From: Chara braunii
Taxonomy: Eukaryota > Streptophyta > Charophyceae > Charales > Characeae
Assembly: GCA_003427395.1 (NCBI GenBank)
Contig: BFEA01000775.1
Span: 39,439 to 103,438, forward strand
DNA length: 64,000 nt
Direction: 5' to 3'
Shown piece by piece: positions 31,870-42,068 of this stretch. The notes beneath the pieces are model-generated. The model was not told the origin of the DNA, ran no database searches, and saw only the letters and a program-made list of their open reading frames with translations. How positions within the stretch are numbered: the stretch's first letter is position 1; the number at the start of each line of letters is the position of its first letter. The translations under genes and the position numbers were made by a program.

Positions 31870-33235
31870 TTGGTAGTTCCATCTAGTGAACAGTTGCGTA
31901 GTTTATTTTTAGGCGAATGTCATGACGCAACTGGACACTTTGGCTACAAGAAGACGAGTGCTAATTTAGTACAGCGATTTTGGTGGCCCCAAATGTTAGA
32001 TGACGCAAAGAAGTATGTTGAGACCTGTCAGGTCTGCCAGAGGGACAAGCCGCGAACTCGAGCACCGCTTGGGTTATTGAAGCCTTTACCTATTCCTGAT
32101 GGTCCAGGATTGAGTGTTTCTATGGATTTCATGGACACTCTTGTGACCAGCAAGAGTGGTAAGAGGCACATTTTCGTCATCATNGACCGATTCACCAAGT
32201 ACGCTAGACTAATACCAATGCCAGAGACAACCAGGATACGTTATCAAGTTGTTCAAGGACAACTGGGTAAGGGACTTTGGTTTACCAAAGACCATCATTA
32301 GTGACCGAGACGTCCGATTCACAAGTGAGCTGTGGAAGAAGACTGCGGAACAGATGGGCAGTCAACTTCAAATGACTTCAGGGAATCATCCCGAAGCCAA
32401 CGGACAGGCCGAACAAATGAATAGAGTTGTACAGCACTTGCTGAGGCATTACATCAAGCCCAACCAGGATGACTAGATGAGCAGTTACCTCTCATCGCCA
32501 GCCTGTACAACAATGCTATACATAGCAATACCGGCATTAGTTCTTACCAGCTGCACTTAGGATGGAAGCCTAGATCAGCATTAGACTTCCTCCTACCTGA
32601 AAACCGACCTGCTGCAACTCCAGGCACACTTGAATACGGTGTGCAATATGGGAAATTGCTGCAAGATGCTGTTGAACATATGAAGAAGGCTCAGCAAGCC
32701 ATGATCGCTTCTGAGAATCAACATCGCAGACAGTCCACATTTCAGGTAGGGGAACGCGTCTGGGTCAAGGCTAGTGAGTTAGGACAGGAATTCGGAATAT
32801 CTCGCAAACTAATGCCTCAGTACTTTGGTCCCTGGGAAGTCTTGGATGTAGTGGGAAATGAAATGGATGGTCCTACGTACGTCTTTCGTGTCCTTGGACA
32901 CCTACGTACTCACCCAGTCTTTCATGCCTCAAAGCTTGCACCTTTCGCTGAGACTGATCAATTCCCTTCCAGGAGATCGATGCTGCCCCCAACCATGGAT
33001 GGACAAGTCGACATCGACGACATTGTGGATCACAGAGATATGCCTGTTCCGAAGCCGCTGGGTCGAGGAAGACCTCCTAAACCCAAGAGGGAGTACCGGA
33101 TCAGATTCAGGCATCATACGGATCCCAAAGAAGATCGGTGGTTTACACGGGAGGAACTGATGGAAACAGCTCCTTAGTTGGTGGCAGATTATGAACGAAA
33201 GCTAAAAGGGAAGGCACCTGCGAAGTAAGCATCTC
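31870..33235 (+). pseudogene. pol: Integrase and C-terminus of element D
   Basis: The zinc domain (GECHDATGHFGYKK, CQVCQRDKP) is followed by SMDFMDTL (first Asp), ISDRDVRFTS (second Asp) and NHPEANGQAEQMNR (Glu). It continues with MPQYFGPWEVL, FHASKLAPF, VDIDDIVDHRDM and EDRWFTREELME. Frame changes lie near 32235 and 32476. TAG after PNQDD (32474) sits at the same site as in element C. One N lies at 32184. Confidence 0.92.
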
Positions 33236-33251
33236 AGCGGACTTTCGACGC

Positions 33252-33265
33252 TAAGGGGGGTGGAA
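33252..33265 (+). promoter_or_regulatory. Polypurine tract of element D
   Basis: TAAGGGGGGTGGAA lies directly before the 3' LTR start TGTGAGG. It is the expected plus-strand DNA primer site. Confidence 0.85.
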
Positions 33266-34309
33266 TGTGAGGATTGAGCCCTCAAGTAGGGGCCTTGCCA
33301 TGATGTACATGTTCTGGGCTAAGGCCCCAGCAAGCCTCGTGCCTGCCCTAAGTGAAGGCGGGCCAGCAAATCAACAAGAGCCCTCTGTGCCAACATTTCA
33401 CGAAGTGGGTTTCATACAGTTGCAGCACGCCAGTTGGTTGGTGTGAGACTTGGGTTTCAGCAAATGCTGAAAGCCCAGGGCCTCTGAGTTAGTTAGGCCC
33501 TGGGCACTCGAACGTGAGGCCGACAATGCATGCTGGGTAGAGAGGCCAATAATGCCAAAGGGAAATCGGCCCACTATCTGAATCTGGCCACAGGCCTTGA
33601 TGAAAGAGGCGCAACTGCATTACCCCGGGGCCCAACTGTATCGAGTTGGCTTCAGCCTCTGGGTCCCGGTCACAGGCTGAGGGGAGGCCGCCCACACGCT
33701 GCACTGGCATATAGGCAAGCAGGGCGAGGGAGCTGGGATCTTGGCCAATGCTGGCATTGCGGGCACGCTGCGCGGATGCGTGTGTGCTGCGCTGTGCAAA
33801 GCAGTGCTGCGCTAAGGTGAAGCAGGCCAGCGCTAGGCGGTAGGGTGCTGCCTGCATGCGAGGCACTGGCGGCCATAGCCAGGCTGCATGAGGGTGCAGA
33901 GAGGTGAAGGGCGAAGGTGGTCTTCGGAGGTGAAGGGCGCTGTGTGGGTAACAAGGGAGAGTGTGGGGAAGAGGACACGTACCTGGTGATGGTGGAGGTC
34001 GACATTGGTGTTGACATCATCACTCGCTGGTAGTCAAGTTGTCTGGTTGCTGTTCATTGCTGTAGTTGTAGGATAGGCTGTAGAGTAGATAGGGCGCCTG
34101 GGGCCATTCACAAGAGAGAGCTACATTTGGGTTATGCTGTTGGTGTTGCCCTGTTGGGCATGGAGATTGACTCACGATTCTTCTGTATCATTCTCAATTG
34201 GATGGTTACTAGGTTCCATGTGCTATCTGCTTTGGCTTTGAATACTTGGACTTCAGTGTGATTTTGCATTCTGGATTTCTGTGCTTCGTCCATACTCATG
34301 TTCCTTGCA
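33266..34309 (+). repeat. 3' LTR of element D
   Basis: 1,044 bp, very similar to 29121-30168 by eye. The near-equal lengths and few differences suggest D is younger than A, B or C. Confidence 0.93.
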
Positions 34310-34580
34310 GAAGAAGAAATTATTAGTAATTTATTACTCTTCTCTCCATCATCGTCTTCTTTTCTCCTCCTTTTTCACATTATGCTTTCTAATTTTCATG
34401 TGTGAAGGGCATATGAGTCTTGTGTTTGCATGGTGAGCATTGAGAATCAGGTCCGTTGCACTATTCTCAAGCACGATATGTTTGCCATTGGGTTACCTGA
34501 GAATTTAATCCATGACTATTGTAAGCTGCACCATTTTGAGGGCTTCTTAGCTTGTTTAGCCGTGTTGTTAATCACTGCAG
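34310..34580 (+). other. Intron end upstream of the host exon
   Basis: Non-coding, T-rich sequence ends in TTAATCACTGCAG. An in-frame TAA at 34569-34571 shows that the exon's reading frame cannot extend far upstream, and CAG at 34578-34580 is a good splice acceptor. Confidence 0.65.
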
Positions 34581-36938
34581 GACAACATGTTCATACCAGC
34601 TCTTACAAGCACATATATCAGTGATCATTGTGCTGCATACGAGTACCAGTGGATGGCTGTGAGATGCATTGCCATGATTTCCACCGTTGCTTCTCAGGTG
34701 GCTGCTTTAAGACTTGGTTGCACAGCCCCAATGGAGTCATGGCAACAGCTGTTAGGGCTTGGCAAGAATACCGTGGAATTTAAGAGGCAACAGCAAGGGA
34801 ACAAGGTTGTTATCAGCGACTGTACAACCAGAGTGGATCTGGCATCAAACTATCTTCCCAATATGACAAGGGGAGATGAGATAGCCTGCCGTGTGATTGA
34901 GCCACTGGTTCAGCTTGTTGCGGCAGCTCAGAGGGATGGATGTGGTTTGAGCTTCATAAAAAAGCAGATTATCAGGGAAGGGCTTGCATGCCTACGTGCG
35001 ACAATCACAGCATCCCATCCAGCTATCTGGCAGCCCTTATGGATTTCTGCTCAGGCGATCCATTGGCTGGCACGGCTGGCGGTGCATGATCGGGAGGCTG
35101 CAGTTAGGGCAGGTGCGATAGCTGTTTTTGCTTTGCTAGCTGATCCACGCGCATCACTCACAAGGCGCATGTTGGCTGACCGATGGCCAGAAGGAGCAGG
35201 GGAGATAGCCCAGCGAGCTCTCGATTCAAAGGAATGCTATGCAGCCCGGCAAGAAGCTTTGCGATTTATCACAGCAGCCGCACTCTTGTCCTCAGCATCC
35301 GCAGATGGCACTTGCATAGTGGATGCAAACAAATTCGACAAGAGTAAGACCTGCCTTGCTGTTCAGTGCCCTGGTGCTTTGCGTGAACCATTGCTTGTAG
35401 ATGAGTTCGGAATCGGACGTGCTTTAGAACACCTTCAGTTCTGGCCCTCAATCCCCTCACTTTTAAGTCAAACCAGAGCCACTTCAGGTTTCCTGAGAGC
35501 GCTGATGAATCTACTTGTCAGAGCTGCGATGGCAGATGCAGAAGCCCTAGATGAAATGATTCTTTCTGGCCCCACCACATGGCGTGTTCTGCTGCAGCTA
35601 CTTCTTGTTCAAGAGTCAGTGGGAGCTCGCAAGAACTTGCCTTCACCCTCATTTTTAAGTGGCGCTAGTCTATGTTTGAAACAAGGATGTCAAGAAGAAG
35701 AGGTCAACCAATGGGCATCTGCTGATGCCTATTCCATGCTTGCTAACATTGCCGAGCTGATGGAGATTGTGATGCATTTGCGCCCTCACCGCCAACAGTT
35801 CTTTGTTCAGCAGACAGATGCAGTCGAGAGACTTATGTCCACTTTCTGCACACTTGTGGAAATTGAGAAACAGTCTGTGTGCATGACATCAGCATCTGAT
35901 ACACGTGTATGGTGCAGTAACACAGGCACGACAGATGTTCATGAAAGACAGGAAAGCTTGCAAGCTGCGGGCAGTGAGAAGGCTTCAACTCTTTGTGAAG
36001 TATGTGCTGAGCTGAAACACAAGGAGAGGCAAGGGTGCACTTTGCAGGCCACAAAGACCCAGGTTCATTCAGAAAGAGAGGGGCATGCATCGGACGATGA
36101 TGGACAATTGATTGCTACTGCAACAGCGCCATGCGACAAGCAGGAGTTGCTTGAGGGGCGCTTCAGTTCGCAGTATGAACACACGGCTCATGAACTACAG
36201 CAGCTGTCAAAGCCATCGGAAATACTTGCACATCAAGAAAGAATGAATGCAGTAGAGAAAGTTGCACACGTGCTAAACACACTAGTGCTTCATGGTTTGT
36301 CCCAGCAGCATGAGGAACCCATAAATCCTTTGCTTGATACACCAGCAGTGGATGAAGATTCAGAACATAGACACCCTGATGAAGACCGCAAGCAGCCATA
36401 TGGGCAAACAACTGTTTGTTTACCAGAATGGCCACCATCACAAAAAAGGATAGTTGATAAATTTCAGCATTTGAATGCCAGCAGATTGCACTGCTGGAAC
36501 CAAAGAGGCAAATTTCAGGGTGGTGTGGTTAACAAAGCTCGGAAGAGTAGCCGCCATGTGTGTGCAGTTGCATCCTGGTTATTATTAGAGAGCATGAAGC
36601 AAGAGGACACACCCAGCACATCATCTCTCACCAAGGACAGAACAATTGCGGGATTGCAGTTTGAAATGCATCAGAGGTTGTTGGAAGAAAAAGTCACAGA
36701 ATATAGTTCACAGAAGCAGTTGATGATCACTTTGGCTAAGCTTCTGGGAACACTACTAAGCTGCCGTCAAGTCCAAAGTAGATCCTTCTTGTGTGGCGGA
36801 TTTTCTGCTGAACTGAGACAACTTCAAGATAAATCACTGGGGTCACATTGGCTAGAGAATAACCCCCAGAAGAAGCTGGAAGAACAAGTGTGTTGTGATT
36901 TACAGAAGAAACAGCAAGAAAACGAAGTTGATACCCAG
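34581..36938 (+). CDS. Large internal exon of an armadillo/HEAT-type protein (rotatin-like?)
   Basis: A 2,358-bp exon (786 codons, phase 0 at both ends) lies between acceptor CTGCAG and donor CAG|GTAATG at 36939. The first ~340 residues look like helical repeats: IHWLARLAVHDREAAVRAGA, LLADPRASLTRRML, ARQEALRFITAAALL. They resemble the C-terminal part of rotatin, a centriole/basal-body protein, but I infer this from general pattern only. Residues ~430-790 are polar, rich in Glu, Gln, Lys and His, with Cys-containing stretches such as TLCEVCAEL. The frame has no stop over 2.3 kb and its composition differs from the surrounding transposons, so a functional host gene is likely. No other exon of it was recognised in the window. 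Other ARM-repeat families remain possible. Confidence 0.72.
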
Positions 36939-37228
36939 GTAATGTGCTCTATTGGGACTTTCATTTGCTCATCATAATTACTCCATTGCAAGACGGAATA
37001 AATGTCCAGAGACAGTTATGAGGAAAAATCCCCTCCAGTTGAAACAATGATTGCTGCCCTACCTTCTCATTTACATCTTGCACTGAAAAAAATCAATCCA
37101 TAGAGTGCTATGGTCCTGTACGATTCAGGAAGCAAAACTCTAGTTTCAGTCAATGCCATTCATCACAACTCAAGAAGTGCAATGAGATAAAAAGAGGGAG
37201 AAGAATGAAGAAAAGAAGAACTCGTTAC
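36939..37228 (+). other. Intron start downstream of the host exon
   Basis: It begins GTAATG, a plausible donor. The reading frame stops at 36975-36977. Sequence is AT-rich without coding signal until the SINE block. Confidence 0.6.
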
Positions 37229-37960
37229 TTAATCATTGCCTCCAGGCGCAAAATTCAATGGTGCAAATCAATTATAAATCAATCGCTCCCTCCAAGCATC
37301 AAACCTACAACCTGCTGATTGAAATCAGAACCCCTACCACAAGGAAAACATAGCTGGGTTGAAACTGAAGCTCGCAGATGTGAATTTCGGCCATCCCAGC
37401 ATGGTCAGTACATCACATACAGCCATGACCCACATCAATCAAGTCGCCCTCCCCAAGCCGTAGCTCAAGGGGGTTTGTATGCCGAACACCCGAGGTATTA
37501 TTTACTGGGAGTTCACTGCATGCTGCTTCGAAGCTCATTGCTTAATAATTGCCTCCAGGGTTCAATGCCAAAATTTCCAAATTTTGAAATTAATTATACA
37601 TCAATTGCTCCCTCCAGGCATTAAACCTGCACCCTGCTGATTGAAAATCAGAACCCTTACCACAAGGAAAACGGAACTGGGATGAAACTGAAGTTCGCAG
37701 ATGCGAATTTCAGCCCACCCCAGCATGGTCAGTACATCACATACAGCCATGACCCGGTGTACCCAGTCACATCAACCAAGGAGCCCTTGCCAAGCCGTAG
37801 CTTAAGGGGGTTTGCATGCCGAACACCCCGGGTATTATTTCGTGGGAGTTCACTGCATGCTGCGATGAAGCTCATTGCTTAATCACGCCCTCCAGGCGCA
37901 AAATTCAATGGTCCGAAATTTGCAAATCAATTATAAATCAATCGCTCCCTCCAGGCACCA
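37229..37960 (-). repeat. Tandem tRNA-like SINE units, about 2.3 copies
   Basis: Units start near 37229, 37541 and 37879 (period ~313-340 bp). Each contains CTTAAT...GCCTCCAGG, a block reading ATGGTCAGTACATCACATAC, and TTTGTATGCCGAACACC-like sequence. On the minus strand, CTTGTGGTAAGGGTTCTGAT, a hairpin CTGA-TTTTCAA-TCAG and CAGGTTTAATGCCTG mimic the D, anticodon and T arms of a tRNA. The third copy is partial. It is likely a tRNA-derived SINE that inserted or duplicated head to tail. Confidence 0.6.
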
Positions 37961-38506
37961 AAGAAAAAGAAGAAGAGAAACACAAGGTTGAGTCAATGCC
38001 ATCTCCCTCCTCATCTTGCCTCCTTCATCATCCCTCACTGAACCTCCTCCTCCTCTTAGTAACAATTTAATAACAAATAATACATGAACAAAGAAGGAAT
38101 TAATGTCCAATAGATCTCCCTCACTACCGGTGCAGAATGAACTCTTGCTTACCTCTCCATTCTCTCTCTCCTCCTCCTAGTGGTGCAACCGGATATGGCC
38201 GATCATTCCTGCCTAGCACGGAACCCACTGCTAATATGCCTCTCCCTTCCTCTACTGCCATGCTTCACTCATGGATAACGTCCATGTCCAACAGCAGGGG
38301 CCTCGTCTATGCAGCACCAACCGATGAAGCGAAGGGGAAGGTCCACCATAGCCAGGGTTAAGTGTTGCATGCACTGGCCTCCCACATGGGCCGACCTAAG
38401 GCCGCCTGACCCTCATTTTGGGTGGTCTTAAGACAATAGTATAGTTTGCGGGCATGAGATGGTTTTCTGCTGGGCAGCATGAGCTACTTTCGTCTTGTCT
38501 GCTCTC
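37961..38506. other. Unassigned intronic or intergenic DNA
   Basis: Low-complexity CT-rich segments (38020-38060, 38160-38180) and short frames only. It forms the insertion target of L1c. Confidence 0.5.
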
Positions 38507-38516
38507 TTTTTTTTTT

Positions 38517-39549
38517 ATACCAAAAATTAGAGCCTTACCCTCAGGTTCGTTTTCCCTTCTGGGGAGCATCAGTCCGGTTCCTATTCCGCCGGCAAGTCAT
38601 ATAAATGCAATAAGAACACACACAGATGCTTCTCTGCATTATGGTTGAGAGATATGAGTGGGTGGCATTGATTACTTCCAGTCGGAAGGATGTACCTCCC
38701 CTCACCTCTGCCAATAAAGTTAGCCTCGGCACTACTCTTCCGCTCCCTACACTATGGCTGATGAAGATGATGAACCCGACATCATTGATTGCTTCCCAAT
38801 GGAAGGATTAACTGTCAGGCCTGGTTCTGTCCTATCTTGCTGTGTTTTGAGTCTTTTCACTGATGTAGTCATCTTCCTGGAGAGGTACTATTTCCCGGAG
38901 CCTTTCCTCTCAGTCCATTATCTTGAACTCTCCGATATCCCGTTTATAGCTGGAATTGCTAAGTTTTGTCTTTGCTATTTGGTTGTCTTACTCCTGTCTG
39001 GAGCATTTGGACTCCTAACTTGCCGGCTCTCCTTGCTGTCCTCTGTTCCTACCTTTCCCGGCTGGTTATCCTATCATATTTCCTACTCCTCCTCCTTTGT
39101 GTAATCCTCATTCCTCTCCCTTTTCTCTGATCCTTCGGTTTCAGTCTCTATCGCTGTCCAGTTTAAGTCCTGTCCGTGGCTGTACCCTTGCGGGTTGGAA
39201 TCCCTGGTCTCTGAGTGGTCTGTATACTTTGAACTCCCCTCAGTCTGTGGCTACTCAACTAGTCCACGTCTCTCAAGATTGACTGAGTTCCTGTCGTAGT
39301 CCTTTAGTTATTTATGTAACTCCTCTTACTCTCGGTATCACTCAGACCTAGCTTGTGATCTGTTGGGGCTCTCAAAGGGAACCCATTGAAATACTTGTGA
39401 TGTGAGTTGTGTTCCTGGGCATCTCTGCTGTCTCCGGCTGTAGATTTCTGCACATACCACATTGGATTCTGTTGCTTGTTATCGTGGCTATTTCCCTGTC
39501 GCCCAATTGCTTTTTTTGAAAATCTGCTATGATCTTTGCCCCTTTATCC
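38517..39549 (-). other. 3' untranslated region of L1c with two stem-loops
   Basis: Stem-loops CTTCC-AGTC-GGAAG (38675-38688) and CTTCC-CAAT-GGAAG (38792-38805) each follow ATTGATT. The same structures occur in L1b and L1d. No ORF is supported. Confidence 0.75.
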
Positions 39550-39950
39550 TCAATCTTCTTGTATGTCTTTCCATCTTCCTCTATACTCTACTTCTATTAA
39601 CTGCAGTGTACCTTCCCATGCCACCTCTGATTCCATGTGGTCCATTGTTTCCTGACATCTGCGTTTCCATATCATCCAAAGTGATGCTAATCTCGATGTG
39701 TGAAAGAAAGATGTTTCGTAGCCCTGCCAGTTGTTGGGTGTATGTAGACCCAAGAGGAGTGCCGGGTCAGTTGGGAGCGCTTTTCCTGTTATTCTTTGCC
39801 ATAAATCAGCTGAGTCGCCTCATATTTGCATGGCTTTTTGACAGTGAAGTGGGCAATGCTGTACGTCTTCCACTGGACCTTCCTGGCAGATTGCACAGAG
39901 CTCCTGTAGAGGTGAGCGAGTTTGTGCACTTCTCCTTTTGTTTAGCCATT
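39550..39950 (-). pseudogene. L1c ORF2 C-terminus with zinc-knuckle (zf-RVT-like)
   Basis: Minus-strand translation gives LCAICQEGPVEDVQHCPLHC, a CxxC...HxxxxC pattern, then LWMIWKRRCQETMDH and IEVEYRGRWKDI. This is the characteristic end of plant L1 ORF2. The coding sequence is cut at 39950 by Gypsy B. Confidence 0.85.
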
Positions 39951-41102
39951 TGCGATAACCCATGAGGTATGCCTCGTAGAATGTCTAAGGGCCTCGCCGG
40001 GCCACCACTTAGACCCAGGCCACAGGGGAGAAAAGACCCTAAGTAAATTCAGGGCCTGAGCGGGCGACAGTCGACCGAAGTCAACTGCCTGACGCCCAAC
40101 AGTCAAAGTCAAAGTGTACCCAGTCCAGGCCGCCGGTCAGACGCACACACTTGTTTGTATGCAGGTACCAAGACAGCATAAGGACCAAGTGGAAGTCTCC
40201 AATTGTACACAATCCAGGCCCTCGGCTGTGAGTCAATATGTACGACTGTGGGAGGGAGACCTGAGGCCAGACAACCTCGTCAAACACTACATAAGGCTTG
40301 GTCTCCAGGAGGGCAATATTCAGTCTTGCTATGCTGCCTCGACGCTGGCTTGACTCTAGCTGACGCTGGCTCGACGCTGGCTGGACGTTGGCTGGACGCT
40401 GGCTTGACACTGGCCGTGCACTGGTACTGTGGACAACGACGTGGGACTGTGGCAGCATGCTGGCGCCTTCTCTGCTGCGCGCCAGCCTCTGCTGATATGG
40501 CGCATGCCACCTGTCTACATTGCTGATGTGGTGCAGGCCATCTGTCTACATTGCTGATGTGGCGCATGCCATCTGTCTACATTGCTGATGTGGTGCAGGC
40601 CATCTGTCTTCATTGCTGATGTGCCGCATGCCACCTGTCTCTACTGTTGACATGGCACTGGCCACGCTGTCTACATGAGGTGACTGGTTGCGACAAGGAG
40701 GGAGATCGGGATCTGTGGATGATTGGAAAATGGTACTCGCACCTGAGGTTGACGTCGATATCGTGCACTGCTGTTTGTCTTCATTGTCTCCATGACATGA
40801 CAGTGCCACATGGCACTTCTGTGTGACCAGGACTGGTCATACTTGTTACTGTATATTGATTGATGACGTGGAGGCGAGGGGAAGCCCGGAGAAGGAGTGG
40901 GTGATATTTGGGCTACTCTTTTGTGGTCACTGATTATCTCTTCCACCCTCTCATCTGTGTATTCCCCCTCCACTCTCTTCGTGTAATGGTAAGGAGATAT
41001 TGTATCAGATATCACTTTCATGATTACTGGAGACATTGTGCAGATTTGAGTCTACTTGTACTTCGACGTCTGATGAGTATCTTCCACTTTGGGTTCATTA
41101 CA
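39951..41102 (+). repeat. 5' LTR of element B
   Basis: It begins TGCGATAACCCATGAGG and ends GGGTTCATTACA. It contains GCTGGCTGGACG-type short repeats (40342-40420) and five ~36-bp units. It is 74 bp longer than the right LTR. Confidence 0.92.
40491..40672 (+). repeat. ~36-bp tandem repeat in LTR of element B, 5 copies
   Basis: Units of the form GCTGATGTGGCGCATGCC followed by ATCTGTCTACATT alternate GCGCATGCC and GTGCAGGCC versions. The 3' LTR has four copies (48126-48290). Each unit contains the TGATGTGG word seen in the leader arrays. Confidence 0.88.
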
Positions 41103-41105
41103 ATT

Positions 41106-41117
41106 TGGTACCAGAGC
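41106..41117 (+). promoter_or_regulatory. Primer-binding site, element B
   Basis: TGGTACCAGAGC is one base from the plant initiator tRNA-Met complement and lies 3 nt after the LTR. Confidence 0.85.
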
Positions 41118-41150
41118 ATACCTCCTTCATCGCGATCTGTTGTCAGGCGC

Positions 41151-41650
41151 TGACGTGGCACCCAACTAAGTGGGAGGCGCCGCACATGCAGGAACAAAAC
41201 TCGTTTATTAACGCGCGCGGTAATACCGCATGTCAAGACATTGAGTACCGCACGTGTGTCTGCCTCCCTTGAAGGTGATGACATGGTTACACTGAACACA
41301 TTGGGATACCGGAGAGAGCTTCGTTGGCAACAGGCTGACATGGCGCTGGTCAATAGAGAGAGAGTGTGGATATTGGGACCACTGATGTGGCGTGCTGCCT
41401 ACGTGGCATGTCGTGGGGATGCTGATGTGGCATTCTCCACTGGCAGGGCATGGTCTGACGTGGCACGTACCTATGTTGCGATTGCCTGCCGATGGAGCGC
41501 TGCACACTTTGATCTGACGTGGCACAACAGTGTGGACCATGCATTGCTGATGTGGCATCCCCCTCGTAGACCTTCCAGGTCATTGACACTGACGTGGCAG
41601 ACTCTGTAGAGCTGTTGTGTTGGCATTCCAGGGGTGACACGTGGCATGCA
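41151..41650 (+). repeat. Array of TGACGTGGCA words in the leader of element B
   Basis: TGACGTGGCA at 41151, ~41457, ~41516 and ~41590; TGATGTGGC(A/G) near 41384, 41423 and 41549; TACGTGGCA near 41401; ACACGTGGCA near 41636. Same position and spacing style as in element A though the intervening DNA differs. Confidence 0.82.
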
Positions 41651-42068
41651 TAACACGTTGCTGTGGGTGAGGTATTTATCTTGCACTTGTGTACTGGTAG
41701 ACGGTACAACTTCACGATTTGCTGTAGTGTCACATGCCGGTTGCATTGGTTTTGCAGATGGTACAACTGTAGAGAAAGGAAGGCTGACAATTGATTGTTG
41801 TTGGTTGTGTTGGCTGACCTACTCACCTGTTTGGTTGTTCTGTGGTTGCTGTGCATATTAACCTGTATGGTGTTCTCTTGATTACACTGGTCGTGGCTGC
41901 GGTACCTGTACACTTTCTGTAGGACGTCATCACAAACATAGAACAGACAAAAAAGTTAGAATTAGAAATCAATTGAGAATTTGTTTCTTCGTATCTGCCT
42001 TTGATTATTTCTTGCTGTAGGAAATTGCGTGTGGTTGTGAAATTTATTTATGTCTGTAAATTTATTTA

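Larger units (their letters stand above)
29121..34309 (+). mobile_element. Ty3/Gypsy element D, internally deleted, two LTRs
   Basis: LTRs at 29121-30168 and 33266-34309, primer site, 1.3-kb leader, Gag N-terminus, then directly integrase and a chromodomain-position segment. Everything from the middle of Gag through protease, RT and RNase H is absent. A possible 5-bp duplication AGAAG lies at 29116-29120 and 34309-34313, but the local GAA repeat makes it ambiguous. It is the nearest element upstream of the host exon. Confidence 0.92.
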
